Origin: DASUPK01 sp963782345
GTDB taxonomy: Bacteria > Actinomycetota > Thermoleophilia > Solirubrobacterales > 70-9
Assembly: GCA_963782345.1 (NCBI GenBank)
Contig: CAWAJF010000004.1
Span: 1 to 64,000, forward strand
Length of the DNA stretch: 64,000 nucleotides
Reading direction: 5' to 3'
A program made the translations under genes and the position numbers. Positions 51,932 through 61,457 of this stretch are shown here, piece by piece; the stretch's first letter is position 1; each line of letters starts with the position of its first letter. Below the pieces are notes generated by a model, which was not told the origin of the DNA, searched no databases, and saw only the letters and a list, made by a program, of their open reading frames with translations.

Positions 51932-52387
51932 CTAATTGTCGCTGCCGTAGCGGTCCCACATGTAGAGCTCGGTCGCCTCTCGGCAGAGCTCCATCACGCG
52001 GGGCGGGGAGAGAAACTCCAGCACGAGGTCCAGGGCGCGCTCCTCGGAGATCCCCTCCTCGAAGGCCTCCTCTCCCCGGAAGCCGGCGGCGAGCTTGAGG
52101 GCCTCGCGGCGGTGATCGCCGAGCGAGTCGAACGCTCCCATCAGGAAGTCCCGGTTGGGCAGCGGCTGGCCGACCTCCATCGATCCATGCCAGGCGGCGA
52201 GCATCGAGATGTCGTGCTCGTCGAGCTCGGAGATCGCCTTGGCGTAGTGCTCCTGGAGCTCCTCGTCGGGAATCTCGTCGACCCAGGCGCGAACCGCCTC
52301 GCCGAGGAGTTGGCGGCGGGCCTCCCGGCCCACGGAGTCGGCAATCGCCCTGATGGCGTCGGCCGGGTCTACGAAGCAAAGTGTCAT
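51932..52387 (-). CDS. Hypothetical helical protein
   Basis: 151 residues (MTLCFVDPADAIRAIADSVG), all-helical and acidic, without recognised motif. GGGAGG lies 10 nt before the ATG. The WHGSMEVGQPLPNRDFLMGA segment and the Tyr/Trp-rich end (ELYMWDRYGSDN) may be conserved in relatives. Divergent from addB. Confidence 0.6.
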   Translation of the reverse strand: MTLCFVDPADAIRAIADSVGREARRQLLGEAVRAWVDEIPDEELQEHYAKAISELDEHDISMLAAWHGSMEVGQPLPNRDFLMGAFDSLGDHRREALKLAAGFRGEEAFEEGISEERALDLVLEFLSPPRVMELCREATELYMWDRYGSDN

Positions 52388-52538
52388 TTCGGTGGGGCCT
52401 CCCGTGCTTGGCTCTGGAGGTGTGACGTAAGCCCAAAGTAGAGTCGCCCCCGGCGGAAAAAGTCCGTCCCGGGTTTCCGCGCGTTATGCGGGATTCAGCG
52501 CGGTTTTCGGCGCCCCGGCGCGGCCTATCCTGGCTCAC

Positions 52539-55493
52539 ATGCCTCTGGATCTGATCGTCGGGCCTCCGAACTCGGGCCGCACCGGCGCGATCCTCGACGG
52601 CTTCAGAGCGGCATTCGGGCGCGACCCGGTCCTCGTGGTCCCCACCGTGGATGACGTGGAGCGCTTCGAGGAGGAGCTCACCCGCGGCGGCGGTGCCGTC
52701 ATCGGCGCGACGGTCGGGACCTTCGACGAGCTCTTCGCCCTGGTCGCGCGCGCCACGGGCGCCCCGGCGGGGCCGGCCGTCAGCCGCATCCAGCGACTGC
52801 GGCTGGCCCAGGAGGCGGCGTCACGCGCGCAGCTGCGGATCCTCGCGGCCTCCTCGCGACGGCCCGGGTTCCCGGCGGCGCTCGAGGAGCTCGTCTCCGA
52901 GCTGCAGGCCGCGTTGGTCGATCCGGCGGCACTGGAGGAGCAGGCGCGGGAGGCGGGTCAGTACGAGCTCGAGATCGCCTCCCTGTACGCGGCCTACGTC
53001 GGAATCCGCGATGAGCTCAGTCTGCACGACGACCATTCTCTGGCTGCGAAGACGACCACGGCCCTGCGAACCGGCTCCGAGGGCTGGGGCGCGCGACCGG
53101 TCTTCCTCTACGGCTTCGACGATCTGACCGTCGAGCAGCTCGAGCTGGTTCGCGAGCTCTCTGCTCACACGCAGGTCACGGTCGCTCTGCCTTGGGAGGA
53201 CAGGGAGTTGCTGACGCAGGCGCGCGGCGCGCTCTTCGCGCAGCTTCGCGACGTCCGGGGCACCTCGATCGAGCGGCTCGAGGCCGAGTCGCGGTTCACG
53301 AGCAGCGCGACCCTGTTCGAGCTCGAACGCCGCTTCGGAGCGCCTGCCGGCGGCGACCCAATCGAGAACGACGGCGGGGTCAGGCTGCTCGCGTCGGCCG
53401 GTGAGCTCGCGGAGGTCGAGGCCGTCGGGGCTGAGGTGGCCCGGCTGCTCAGCGAAGGGACCCCGGCTCGAGAGATCGCCGTCGTCCTGCGCGATCCGCG
53501 CTCGGCCGGGCCGCTCTACCAGCGAGTGCTCTCCCGGTTCGGGATTCCGGTCGCCGTGCAGGCCGATCTCGCGGCCACCCGGACGGCGACGGGTACCGGG
53601 CTGATCGCCCTGCTTCGGGCGGCGGTCGGACGTGGCCGGGCCGCCGACCTGCTCGCCTACCTGCGCACGCCGGGGGTCGCGGCGCCGTCCGCGGTGGACT
53701 GGTTCGAGCGCAGGCTGCTTCGGGGCCGGCTCCGAACGGCGGACGAGGCCTGGGATGTCTGGCGATACAAACGGGACAACGGGGACCGCGGGCTGCCGGA
53801 GCTGGGAAAGCTGCGCGAGGCGGGATCCGGATCGGCCCTGCTCCGCGAGGCCGGCAAGCAGGCCCGCTGGATCGCGGAGTCGGCCGTGCGCCACCAGGGC
53901 GCCGTGGCCGGAGAGGAACGGGCGCTCGAGCTGCGCACCGGAGCCGAGATTGAGAAGGCACTCGCCGAGCTCGCCGAGCTCGATCTCCCCCACTCCGCGC
54001 AGGACGTGATCGCCGCGATCTCCGCCCTGGACGTGCCGATGTGGCGAGGACCGACGGAGGGCCGGGTGCGCGTGATCAGCCCGTACCGGGCCCGTGCACG
54101 CCGCGTCGCCCAGATGTTCATCTGCTCCATGCAGGATGGGGATTTCCCGCGGCGAGATACCGGCGGCCCGCTGCTCTCGGACGAAGCCCGGAGGGCACTG
54201 GCGCTCCCTGAGAGGAAGAAGGCCGAGATCGAGGACCGCTACCTGCTCTCGGTCTGCCTCTCCCGACCGAAGGAGCGGCTCTGGCTGTCGTGGCGCAGCG
54301 CGGACGACGAGGGCGGCGCGACATCGCGGTCCCCGTTCGTCGACGAGGTCCGGGAGCTGCTCGCGCCGGCGCTTCCCGACGGTCTGGAGGAGCGCGACGA
54401 GGCGATCGTCGCCGAGGCCGGCGGCCGCGGACTGGCCCAGTCGGTGTTCGACGCAGCCTCGGCGCCGAGCGAGCGCGAGCTGGCCAGGGCAAGGGCGGCG
54501 ACCGGCCCGCGCACCGACAACGGCCGGCTCCGGCCCGGACCGCTGCGGCTCGACCCGGTGCTCGAGCGGATGAGGGAGATCAAGCTGTTCGGCCCGTCCA
54601 CCCTGGAGGAGTACGCGGTCTGCCCATATCGCTGGTTCATCGGGCACGAGCTGAAGCCGCAGTCGATCGGCCCGGAGGAGGAGCCGCTGACCAGCGGCCA
54701 GATCGCCCACAAGGTCCTCGAGGCGCTCTATGAGGATCCGCCCGGGCCAGAGCCTCGCCCGACGTCGGAGACCCTGGACGAGTGGCGCCTGCGGGCTCGC
54801 GAGTTGATCACCGAGAAGGGAACGACGCGGCTTCCGCGTGAGCTGGCGGACACCGCCGCCGCGCTCCACCGCGTCGAGGGCCTGGTCCTGGCTTTCCTCG
54901 CGGACGAGGCGGGCACGGGGACGGCATTCGAGCCGGCCCGCACCGAGGCCGCGTTCGGCTTCGAGGGATCCGAGAAGGGCCCGCTGCGGCTGGCGGGCGG
55001 CGGCGTCCACGGCATGATCGACCGGATCGATCTCGGCCCCGCGGGGGAGGCGCTGGTTCAGGACTACAAGTCGGGGGGCAAGGTCGACGGTGGGGCCGGG
55101 ATGCTCGAGAAGCGCGGCAGGCTCCAGCTCCAGCTCTACATGCTGGCCGCGCGGGAGCTCTGGGGTCACGACCTGGCCGGAGGCCTCTACCGCCCCCTGG
55201 GCGGCACGGGCGATCGCACCCCCAAGGGCCTCCTGCGGAAGGAGCTCGCCGCGGAGCTCGCCGGCCTCGACCCCAGGCCCGGGGACCACCTCGACGAGGA
55301 GGCCTTCGAGCAGGCACTCGATGACGCCCGAGCGAAGGCCGAGGGTATCGTCGCCGCGGTCCAGGCCGGCAAGGTGATCCGCGATCCGATCGGCGGCAGC
55401 TGTCCGGAGTACTGCAGCTTCCAGCCGATCTGCCGCCGCGAGCGCGGTCTCCCCGACGAGGAGCCCTGGTCCAAGGAGGACGAGGAGGAATGA
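52539..55493 (+). CDS. AddB/AdnA-like helicase-nuclease subunit with Fe-S nuclease domain
   Basis: 984 residues. The N-terminal P-loop is degenerate (VGPPNSGRTGAIL), as in AddB-type subunits whose motor is inactive. The C-terminal PD-(D/E)XK nuclease shows GMIDRIDLGPAGEALVQDYK. Four Cys in the Fe-S arrangement are C695 (YAVCPYR) and C955-x3-C959-x5-C965. With its partner it would process double-strand DNA ends for recombination. TATCCT lies 7 nt before the ATG. The stop overlaps the partner's start (ATGA). Confidence 0.88.
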   Translation: MPLDLIVGPPNSGRTGAILDGFRAAFGRDPVLVVPTVDDVERFEEELTRGGGAVIGATVGTFDELFALVARATGAPAGPAVSRIQRLRLAQEAASRAQLRILAASSRRPGFPAALEELVSELQAALVDPAALEEQAREAGQYELEIASLYAAYVGIRDELSLHDDHSLAAKTTTALRTGSEGWGARPVFLYGFDDLTVEQLELVRELSAHTQVTVALPWEDRELLTQARGALFAQLRDVRGTSIERLEAESRFTSSATLFELERRFGAPAGGDPIENDGGVRLLASAGELAEVEAVGAEVARLLSEGTPAREIAVVLRDPRSAGPLYQRVLSRFGIPVAVQADLAATRTATGTGLIALLRAAVGRGRAADLLAYLRTPGVAAPSAVDWFERRLLRGRLRTADEAWDVWRYKRDNGDRGLPELGKLREAGSGSALLREAGKQARWIAESAVRHQGAVAGEERALELRTGAEIEKALAELAELDLPHSAQDVIAAISALDVPMWRGPTEGRVRVISPYRARARRVAQMFICSMQDGDFPRRDTGGPLLSDEARRALALPERKKAEIEDRYLLSVCLSRPKERLWLSWRSADDEGGATSRSPFVDEVRELLAPALPDGLEERDEAIVAEAGGRGLAQSVFDAASAPSERELARARAATGPRTDNGRLRPGPLRLDPVLERMREIKLFGPSTLEEYAVCPYRWFIGHELKPQSIGPEEEPLTSGQIAHKVLEALYEDPPGPEPRPTSETLDEWRLRARELITEKGTTRLPRELADTAAALHRVEGLVLAFLADEAGTGTAFEPARTEAAFGFEGSEKGPLRLAGGGVHGMIDRIDLGPAGEALVQDYKSGGKVDGGAGMLEKRGRLQLQLYMLAARELWGHDLAGGLYRPLGGTGDRTPKGLLRKELAAELAGLDPRPGDHLDEEAFEQALDDARAKAEGIVAAVQAGKVIRDPIGGSCPEYCSFQPICRRERGLPDEEPWSKEDEEE

Positions 55494-58400
55494 GCGCGCC
55501 GAGGACCGAGCAGCAGCGCGCGGCCGTCGACGGCAGGGACCGCGACGTCTTCCTGCGCGCCGGGGCGGGCACCGGCAAGACCACCGTCCTGGTCGACCGC
55601 TTCTGCGCGGCGGCGCTCGACCCGGAGGGCGGGGTCGAGCGGATCCTCGCCTTCACCTTCACCGAGCGCGCCGCGGACCAGCTCCGCCGGCGGATCCGCG
55701 AGGAGCTCTCGGCGAGGATCCGCGAGGCGGAGGGCGAGCAGCTGGAGGAGCTCACCGACGCGCTCGGCGCCACGGACCGTGCCTGGATCTCGACCATCCA
55801 CGGCTTCTGCCGGCGTGTGCTCGCCTCCCATCCGGCCGCCGCCGGGATCGACCCGCGCTTCCGGGTAGTCGACGAGGCCGAGGCCGAGCGCCTCGCCGCG
55901 CGAGCCTTCGACTCCGCGCTCGAATCACTGGTCGCATCCGGCGAGCCGGAGGCGCTCGAGCTCGCCGCGGCCAACCGGCGCCGGACTCTCCTGGAGATGA
56001 CCAGGAGCGCCTACGACGAGCTGCGCAGCCACGGCGATCCGAGGCCTGAGCTGCCGCAGATGTCGCCGCCGGACACGGTGGCGGCCCTCGGCTCCTTGAT
56101 CGAGGTGGCCCGGGAGGCCCACGCCGAGTGCGGGGAGGCGAGCGGAAAGGGGGTCGCGAGCCGCGAGCGGATCGCGGCGGCCACCGAACTGGACGCTGCC
56201 GCCTCGCCCGACGAGGTTCTCCTGGAGACCCTCCGGGGTCTGGAGATCAAGTCGAAGGCGGAGGCCTTCAAGGGCGAGGCGTGCAAGCGCTACACCGATG
56301 CGCTCAAGCGAGCACAGGCCGCGGTCGCGGCCCACGTCCTGGGGCCGGCCTACGAGCAGCTCCGGGAGCTCGTCGTTCAGTTCGGCATCCGCTACGAAGA
56401 GCTCAAGGCGGAGCGCGCCGCACTCGACTTCGAGGACCTCCAGCTGAAGACCGTCGAGCTGCTCAGCTCATCAGAGGCCCTGCGCAGCCGCTACCGCGAG
56501 CAGTTCGACCACCTGATGGTCGACGAGTTCCAGGACACCAACGGCCTGCAGCTGCGGCTGATCGAGCAGCTGCGCGGCCCCGACACGCGGCTCTTCCTCG
56601 TCGGGGACGAGTTCCAGTCGATCTACGGCTTCCGGCACGCGGACGTCGAGGTCTACCGGCGCCAGCATCGCCGGTTCGCCGAGCGCGAGGAGCCCCGCGG
56701 CGTGGCGCTGCCGCTGACTGGCAACTTCAGGGCCGCCCCGCAGCTGGTCGCCGCCACCAACGCGATCGGCGGGGCGCTGCTCGACGGCTTCGAGCCGCTG
56801 ACCGCTTTCGTCGATCAGCCGGCAGACCAGGGGCCCGCGGTGGAATTGCTCCTGACCGTGGACGACAAGAAGAAGTGGGAGGCCGAGGAGACGAAGCTGC
56901 CGCGCCTGCCCGACGATCCGAGCTCGGGGTCGAAGGTGGCGGAGGCGAGGCGACTCGCGGGCCGGCTGCGCGAGCTGGTCGACGAGGGTGAGGACCCGGC
57001 CGAGATCGTCGTCCTGATGCGCGCCTTCACCCATGTCGCCGCGGTCGAGCGCGCGCTGGGCGACGCCGGGCTCGATCCCTACGTGGTCGGCGGGCGAGGC
57101 TTCTGGTCCCAGCAGCAGATCGACGACCTGCGCTGCCTGCTTGCGGTGATCGCCAACCCCCTCGACGACGAGGCCCTCTTCGGGGCGCTCGCCTCCCCAG
57201 CCTGCGCGCTCCTTCCGGACACTCTCTGGCTGCTGCGCAGGGCGGCCACCGTCCGGGGCGAAGGCGGCCGCGAGCGCTTCGATCACATCTGGCCCCTGGT
57301 GATGGGCCTGGTCGAGACGGGGACGGTGAGCCGCGGTGACGCCGAGGCGGCGGCGCTGATCCCGGCCGAGGAGCTGAACCGCATCGCCGCCTTCGCCGGC
57401 GTGCTCGGCGAGCTGCGCAAGCGGTCCACGGAGGGCGGGCTGGAGGCGCTGGTCGAGCGCACCGCCACCGGCTTCGACTACGACCTGGCGACCCTGAGGC
57501 GATCCGACGGGACCGCCAGGTGGGCGAACGTGCGCAAGCTGATGCGGCTGGCTCGCGAGTTCGAGACGAGCGAGGGCCCGGACCTCGGGGCCTTCCTCGA
57601 GTACCTCGACACTCGGGCGGCCAGCCGTGACCGCGAGGCCGAGGCGGCGACCCGGGCCGAGGGCCACGCCGGGGTAAGGGTGATGACGGTGCATGGCGCC
57701 AAGGGCCTCGAGTTCGGCGTCGTTGCGGTGGCGGATCTCGGCCGCAACCTCCAGCTCGGCTGGACCCCGCTCCGGGTAGACCCGGCGGAGGTGTCTGTGG
57801 CCGCCGTTGATGCCGAGGACGGTCCCGAGGGCAGCGAGCTCGCGCGGGTAGGCGTCCAGCTCGGACGCCTGGGCCGCCCGTCCGAGCGCCTGCACGACTA
57901 TCAGGAGCTCACCGAGCTCGCCGCCGAGCGCGACGCCGAGGAGGAGGCCCGCCTCGCGTACGTCGCCGCCACGCGAGCCAAGCGCCGGCTGCTCCTCAGC
58001 GGGACCTTCAACCCCAACTTGCTGAACCAGCATGCCACGGGTTCCTCCGCGCTCCGCTCGGAGGACCCTCGCACCTACGCCCGCAAGCCGATCGCGCTCC
58101 AGCTGATCCGCTCGCTGCTCGAAGGCGACGTCACCGAGCGCGACATCGAGCTGCCGGCCGCGGGCGATGATCACCCCGCGGGCAGCCTGCGCCTCAGCGT
58201 CAGCGAGCCGGAGCCTGGGGTCGGCTCCTCCCTGCTCGTGTCACGGGAGCCCGAGCCGGTCCCTGAGCCCGCCGCGGACGCTGAGCCACCGCTCGGGCGC
58301 CCCGAGGTCCCGCCGGCGTTGATCGGCGGGCTCTCCTATTCCGCGCTCTCGGGCTTCGAGAACTGCGGCTATCGCTTCTACGTCGAGCGGGTGCTCGGCG

Positions 58401-59194
58401 TCGGAGAGCCCGAGGTAGCCTCGGCAGGCGAGGCCAACGGAGAGTCACCGGGTCCCGAGATCCGGCGCCGGTTCGGCCCGGGGGTCGCCGTCCACGCCCT
58501 GCTCGAGTGGAGCGCGCGCAACCGCTGGCGCGAGCCGGATGCCGAGCGCGCGGCGACGGCCCTGCGCGAGCAGGGCCTCGACGCGGGCGAGGAGCTGATC
58601 GCGGTCGCGCTCGAGCTCACCGGGGCGTTTCTCGGTTCGGGGATCCGGGAGGAGATCGGCGACGGCAGGGTGAGCGCGGAGGTCCCCTTCGTCCTCTCGG
58701 TGGGCGGCACGCTCGTCCGTGGCTCGATCGACCTGCTGGTGGAGCGGACCGACGGCTCGGTGCTGGTAGTCGATTACAAGACCGACCGGCTCAACGGCCG
58801 CGAGCCGGCGGAGATCGTCTCCCGGTACTCGGTCCAGCGGGATCTCTACGCGCTCGCCGCCGCCGCGCGCGGCATGCCCCTCGAGACCGCCTACGTCTTT
58901 CTCGAGCGACCGGACCCGCCGGTCCGGCAGGGCTTCGGCGACACCGAGCTCGGCGCGGCGCGGGAGCGGGTCGAGGCACTGCTCGAGAGGCTCGCCGCCG
59001 GACGCTTCGACGTCACCCACCACCCGCACCGCTCCCTGTGCCTGGACTGCCCCGCGCGCGAGCGGCTCTGCAGCCACGAGACCGCCGCGCAGATGCGCGA
59101 GGACCCGGATCCCCCCATCGTCCCCGCCGGCGACGTTCAGCCGGCCGATGGGCGTGACTGCGAGCCCCAGCTCAGCCTGCTGGAGGGCCCGTGA
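55490..59194 (+). CDS. AddA/AdnB-like UvrD-family helicase-nuclease
   Basis: 1234 residues, SF1A helicase fused to a RecB-type nuclease. Motif I FLRAGAGTGKTTVLV, motif II LMVDEFQDTNGLQL, motif III GDEFQSIYGFR, motif V TVHGAKGLEFGVV and motif VI YVAATRAKRRLLLSG. The nuclease has GSIDLLVERTDGSVLVVDYK. It also carries C959 (FENCGYR) and C1184-x2-C1187-x6-C1194, a second Fe-S set. This makes the pair resemble mycobacterial AdnAB, where both subunits have nuclease domains. The stop overlaps the next GTG. Confidence 0.9.
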   Translation: MSAPRTEQQRAAVDGRDRDVFLRAGAGTGKTTVLVDRFCAAALDPEGGVERILAFTFTERAADQLRRRIREELSARIREAEGEQLEELTDALGATDRAWISTIHGFCRRVLASHPAAAGIDPRFRVVDEAEAERLAARAFDSALESLVASGEPEALELAAANRRRTLLEMTRSAYDELRSHGDPRPELPQMSPPDTVAALGSLIEVAREAHAECGEASGKGVASRERIAAATELDAAASPDEVLLETLRGLEIKSKAEAFKGEACKRYTDALKRAQAAVAAHVLGPAYEQLRELVVQFGIRYEELKAERAALDFEDLQLKTVELLSSSEALRSRYREQFDHLMVDEFQDTNGLQLRLIEQLRGPDTRLFLVGDEFQSIYGFRHADVEVYRRQHRRFAEREEPRGVALPLTGNFRAAPQLVAATNAIGGALLDGFEPLTAFVDQPADQGPAVELLLTVDDKKKWEAEETKLPRLPDDPSSGSKVAEARRLAGRLRELVDEGEDPAEIVVLMRAFTHVAAVERALGDAGLDPYVVGGRGFWSQQQIDDLRCLLAVIANPLDDEALFGALASPACALLPDTLWLLRRAATVRGEGGRERFDHIWPLVMGLVETGTVSRGDAEAAALIPAEELNRIAAFAGVLGELRKRSTEGGLEALVERTATGFDYDLATLRRSDGTARWANVRKLMRLAREFETSEGPDLGAFLEYLDTRAASRDREAEAATRAEGHAGVRVMTVHGAKGLEFGVVAVADLGRNLQLGWTPLRVDPAEVSVAAVDAEDGPEGSELARVGVQLGRLGRPSERLHDYQELTELAAERDAEEEARLAYVAATRAKRRLLLSGTFNPNLLNQHATGSSALRSEDPRTYARKPIALQLIRSLLEGDVTERDIELPAAGDDHPAGSLRLSVSEPEPGVGSSLLVSREPEPVPEPAADAEPPLGRPEVPPALIGGLSYSALSGFENCGYRFYVERVLGVGEPEVASAGEANGESPGPEIRRRFGPGVAVHALLEWSARNRWREPDAERAATALREQGLDAGEELIAVALELTGAFLGSGIREEIGDGRVSAEVPFVLSVGGTLVRGSIDLLVERTDGSVLVVDYKTDRLNGREPAEIVSRYSVQRDLYALAAAARGMPLETAYVFLERPDPPVRQGFGDTELGAARERVEALLERLAAGRFDVTHHPHRSLCLDCPARERLCSHETAAQMREDPDPPIVPAGDVQPADGRDCEPQLSLLEGP

Positions 59195-59772
59195 GCGAGC
59201 GGCGCCTCGGCCTGTTCGGTTACGGCTCCCTCGTCCTGCACGAGAGCGCGTCGATGACGCTCGGGCGCCCTGTTCGCGATATGCGGCTCGCGCGACTGCA
59301 CGACTGGAAGCGGCGCTTCTCCGAGAGACGCGACAACCTGACCTGCGAGAAGACGTTCGAATGCGCCGAGGGCTGGCGACCGGAGTGGGTCCTGGGTCTC
59401 AACGTGGAGCAGGGCGAGGACGACGGCGGCGCCGTCAACGGCGTCGTCATCGAGCTGACCGAGGCCGAGCTCGACCGGCTCGACATCAGGGAGATCCGCT
59501 ACGACCGGGTGGAGGTGACCGGATCGGTCGAGGGCGAGGACCTGCCGGAGCGGATCGTCACCTACTCGGCCAAGCCGTTTCACTTCGCGCCGGAGCCGCC
59601 GGAGGACTCGATCATCCTGGCGACCTACGCCGCGGCCGTCGAGCGGGGGTTCGAATCACTCGGCCCCGGTGAGCTCGATCACTATGTCGCCACGACCCCC
59701 TACCCGGTCGATCGACACGAGGCGACGCTGGTGATCGACAAGATCCCGGAGGGCAACCCGCGGGAGTGGTGA
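59191..59772 (+). CDS. Gamma-glutamylcyclotransferase-fold protein
   Basis: 193 residues. RRLGLFGYGSLVLHESASMT is the substrate-binding GYGSL loop of the GGCT-like fold, and the catalytic Glu is expected in the VNGVVIELTEAELDRLD region. The family cyclises gamma-glutamyl compounds, but many members are uncharacterised. It is translationally coupled to the helicase gene (GTGA), though functional linkage is doubtful. Confidence 0.75.
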   Translation: MSERRLGLFGYGSLVLHESASMTLGRPVRDMRLARLHDWKRRFSERRDNLTCEKTFECAEGWRPEWVLGLNVEQGEDDGGAVNGVVIELTEAELDRLDIREIRYDRVEVTGSVEGEDLPERIVTYSAKPFHFAPEPPEDSIILATYAAAVERGFESLGPGELDHYVATTPYPVDRHEATLVIDKIPEGNPREW

Positions 59773-59848
59773 TGGGCTTCGCGATCAGATCGCGGCCACG
59801 GGCGGCCAGCTTCGCCCTTCGCTCCGAAGACGGGTGGCCTGGTGGCCG

Positions 59849-60202
59849 CTAGGCGCGGTGCCAGCGACGGGCCCAGTCGCGGAGCTCGCCCATCACCGGC
59901 TCCAGGGAGTGGCCCTTCGGGGTGAGCTCGTAGCTCACGCGCACGCGGTTGCCGGGCTGGACCTCACGCTGGACGAGGCCGGCCTTCTCGAGCTCCTTCA
60001 GCCGGCAGGAGAGCAGCCGGTCCGACATGCCGGGAACGGATTCCTTCAGCTCGGCGAAGTGAAGTGGCCCGTCGGTCAGGGCGTAGAGGATCGCCCCGGC
60101 CCAACGGCGGCCGATCAGCTCCACGGCACCGTGATAGTGCCGACACACTTGTCTTGGCTTGGCCTCCCCCCTGGGCGGGCCAGTGCCGGACTGCGTCTTC
60201 AC
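59849..60202 (-). CDS. HxlR family transcriptional regulator
   Basis: 117 residues. The HxlR winged helix is clear: ELIGRRWAGAILYALTDGPL, FAELKESVPGMSDRLLSCRL, then AGLVQREVQ and VRVSYELTPKG. One Cys (QVCRHYHG) precedes the domain, where redox-sensing members have theirs. TAAGCT lies 9 nt before the GTG. Monocistronic. Confidence 0.88.
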   Translation of the reverse strand: MKTQSGTGPPRGEAKPRQVCRHYHGAVELIGRRWAGAILYALTDGPLHFAELKESVPGMSDRLLSCRLKELEKAGLVQREVQPGNRVRVSYELTPKGHSLEPVMGELRDWARRWHRA

Positions 60203-60254
60203 TGCCCTTCAAGCTTACCGATCGTAAGGGCCGGTCAAACGGGGTAAGCCGCAG

Positions 60255-61415
60255 TCAGCCGGTGCAGGGGCCGGTGCCGACTTCGCCCGTCGCGTCGCTC
60301 AGGGCGCGTGCCACCACGGCGTTCGGCACCGCGTAGCCGCCCGGCTTGCCCTGCGTCGTGGCGGCGAACACGGTCCCCATCACCTTGCCGGCGCCGTCCA
60401 CCAGCGGGCCGCCTGAGTTGCCGCTGCGGACCTCGCCGCGGAGCGCCGTGAGCTCGCGGGTGATCGGTCCGCGACCGTAGGAATCCTGGGTGACGACCGG
60501 CCCGGTGACCCCGACACGCGCCGGCGTGGTCTCGAATGGGCCGTTCTCCGGATATCCGAGGACGGCGCCGGGAGTCCCGCTGCGCACGTCCGACGACAGC
60601 GAGAGGGGCGTCCCGCCGAGCCCGTTCACGTGAAGCAGCGAGAGATCGTTCTCCGGGTCGTAGTGAACCGGCGTGGCCTCGAGCGAGGCGCTCGAGCCCG
60701 CCGGCGTGACCGTCGTGTCGCTCTCGCCCGCGACCACGTGGGCGTTGGTGACGACCAGATCCGGCGCGGCAATCCAGCCGGACCCCTCCACACCCAGGCC
60801 ACAGGCCGTGCCCAGCACGCGGACCACGCTGTTCCCGGCGGCCCGCACGTCGGGATCGTGAGCGATCTTGGAGTCGGGTGGCGCGACGTTCGGGCTCGGG
60901 CCCTGGACGGCGACGCGCGGGTCGATCCGGTGGAGGGCGTTGATCAGCGAGCTGGACGGCGGGAAGGCGTCGTTGAGCGCACGGAGGATCGCCGAGCGCT
61001 GCACGGCCGTGCGCAGGTCCTTCGTCCCGGGGGCGTTGAGGGCCACGGCCCCGAAGAGCCAGGCGAGCCCCAGGGCGAGCGCGATCAGCAACACGGAGCC
61101 GCCGGCGGACTCGGCGATGGCGAGGCCAGGCCTGCGGCGGCCGGGCCCGAGCAGGCGCTGGCGCGCGACCAGCGCAATGCCCTCGAGCGAGACCGCGAAG
61201 ATGCCGCCGATCAGGAGCGCCCCGGCGAGCGCAGTTGCGGGTGCGTACGGAGAATGGGAGCCGTCGGGCAGCAGCGCCGGGCCGAGCCTGCTTCCGAGGA
61301 AGGCGCCGATCGCAAGCCCGCCCAGGCTGAGCACCCCGACGATCAGCCCCTGCTGGTACCCCCAGAAGCCCATCATCAGCGCGAAGACGAGAATCAGCCA
61401 GTCGAGGCCGGTCAC
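60255..61415 (-). CDS. MarP-like membrane serine protease (CvpA + trypsin-like)
   Basis: 386 residues. Four membrane spans of a CvpA-like domain (residues 1-130) precede a periplasmic chymotrypsin-fold protease: His in VVTNAHVVAGESD, Asp in PENDLSLLHV, Ser in VRSGNSGGPLVDG. This is the layout of Mycobacterium MarP, which protects against acid and oxidative stress. Two Cys (GTACGLG, GPCTG) may form the regulatory disulfide seen in MarP. It is divergent from the penicillin-binding protein gene. Confidence 0.9.
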   Translation of the reverse strand: MTGLDWLILVFALMMGFWGYQQGLIVGVLSLGGLAIGAFLGSRLGPALLPDGSHSPYAPATALAGALLIGGIFAVSLEGIALVARQRLLGPGRRRPGLAIAESAGGSVLLIALALGLAWLFGAVALNAPGTKDLRTAVQRSAILRALNDAFPPSSSLINALHRIDPRVAVQGPSPNVAPPDSKIAHDPDVRAAGNSVVRVLGTACGLGVEGSGWIAAPDLVVTNAHVVAGESDTTVTPAGSSASLEATPVHYDPENDLSLLHVNGLGGTPLSLSSDVRSGTPGAVLGYPENGPFETTPARVGVTGPVVTQDSYGRGPITRELTALRGEVRSGNSGGPLVDGAGKVMGTVFAATTQGKPGGYAVPNAVVARALSDATGEVGTGPCTG

Positions 61416-61457
61416 GGTTTCCCGAATACAAGCGCACGAGCCATTACCTTTGCGACC

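Noticed and set aside
52821..55289. An 822-codon open frame on the minus strand opposite the addB-like gene
   Set aside because: It is a mirror of GC-rich coding DNA. It has no recognisable domain, while the plus strand has helicase-nuclease motifs and a proper promoter.
56471..58174. A 567-codon minus-strand frame inside the addA-like gene
   Set aside because: Shadow frame; the plus strand carries all SF1 helicase motifs.
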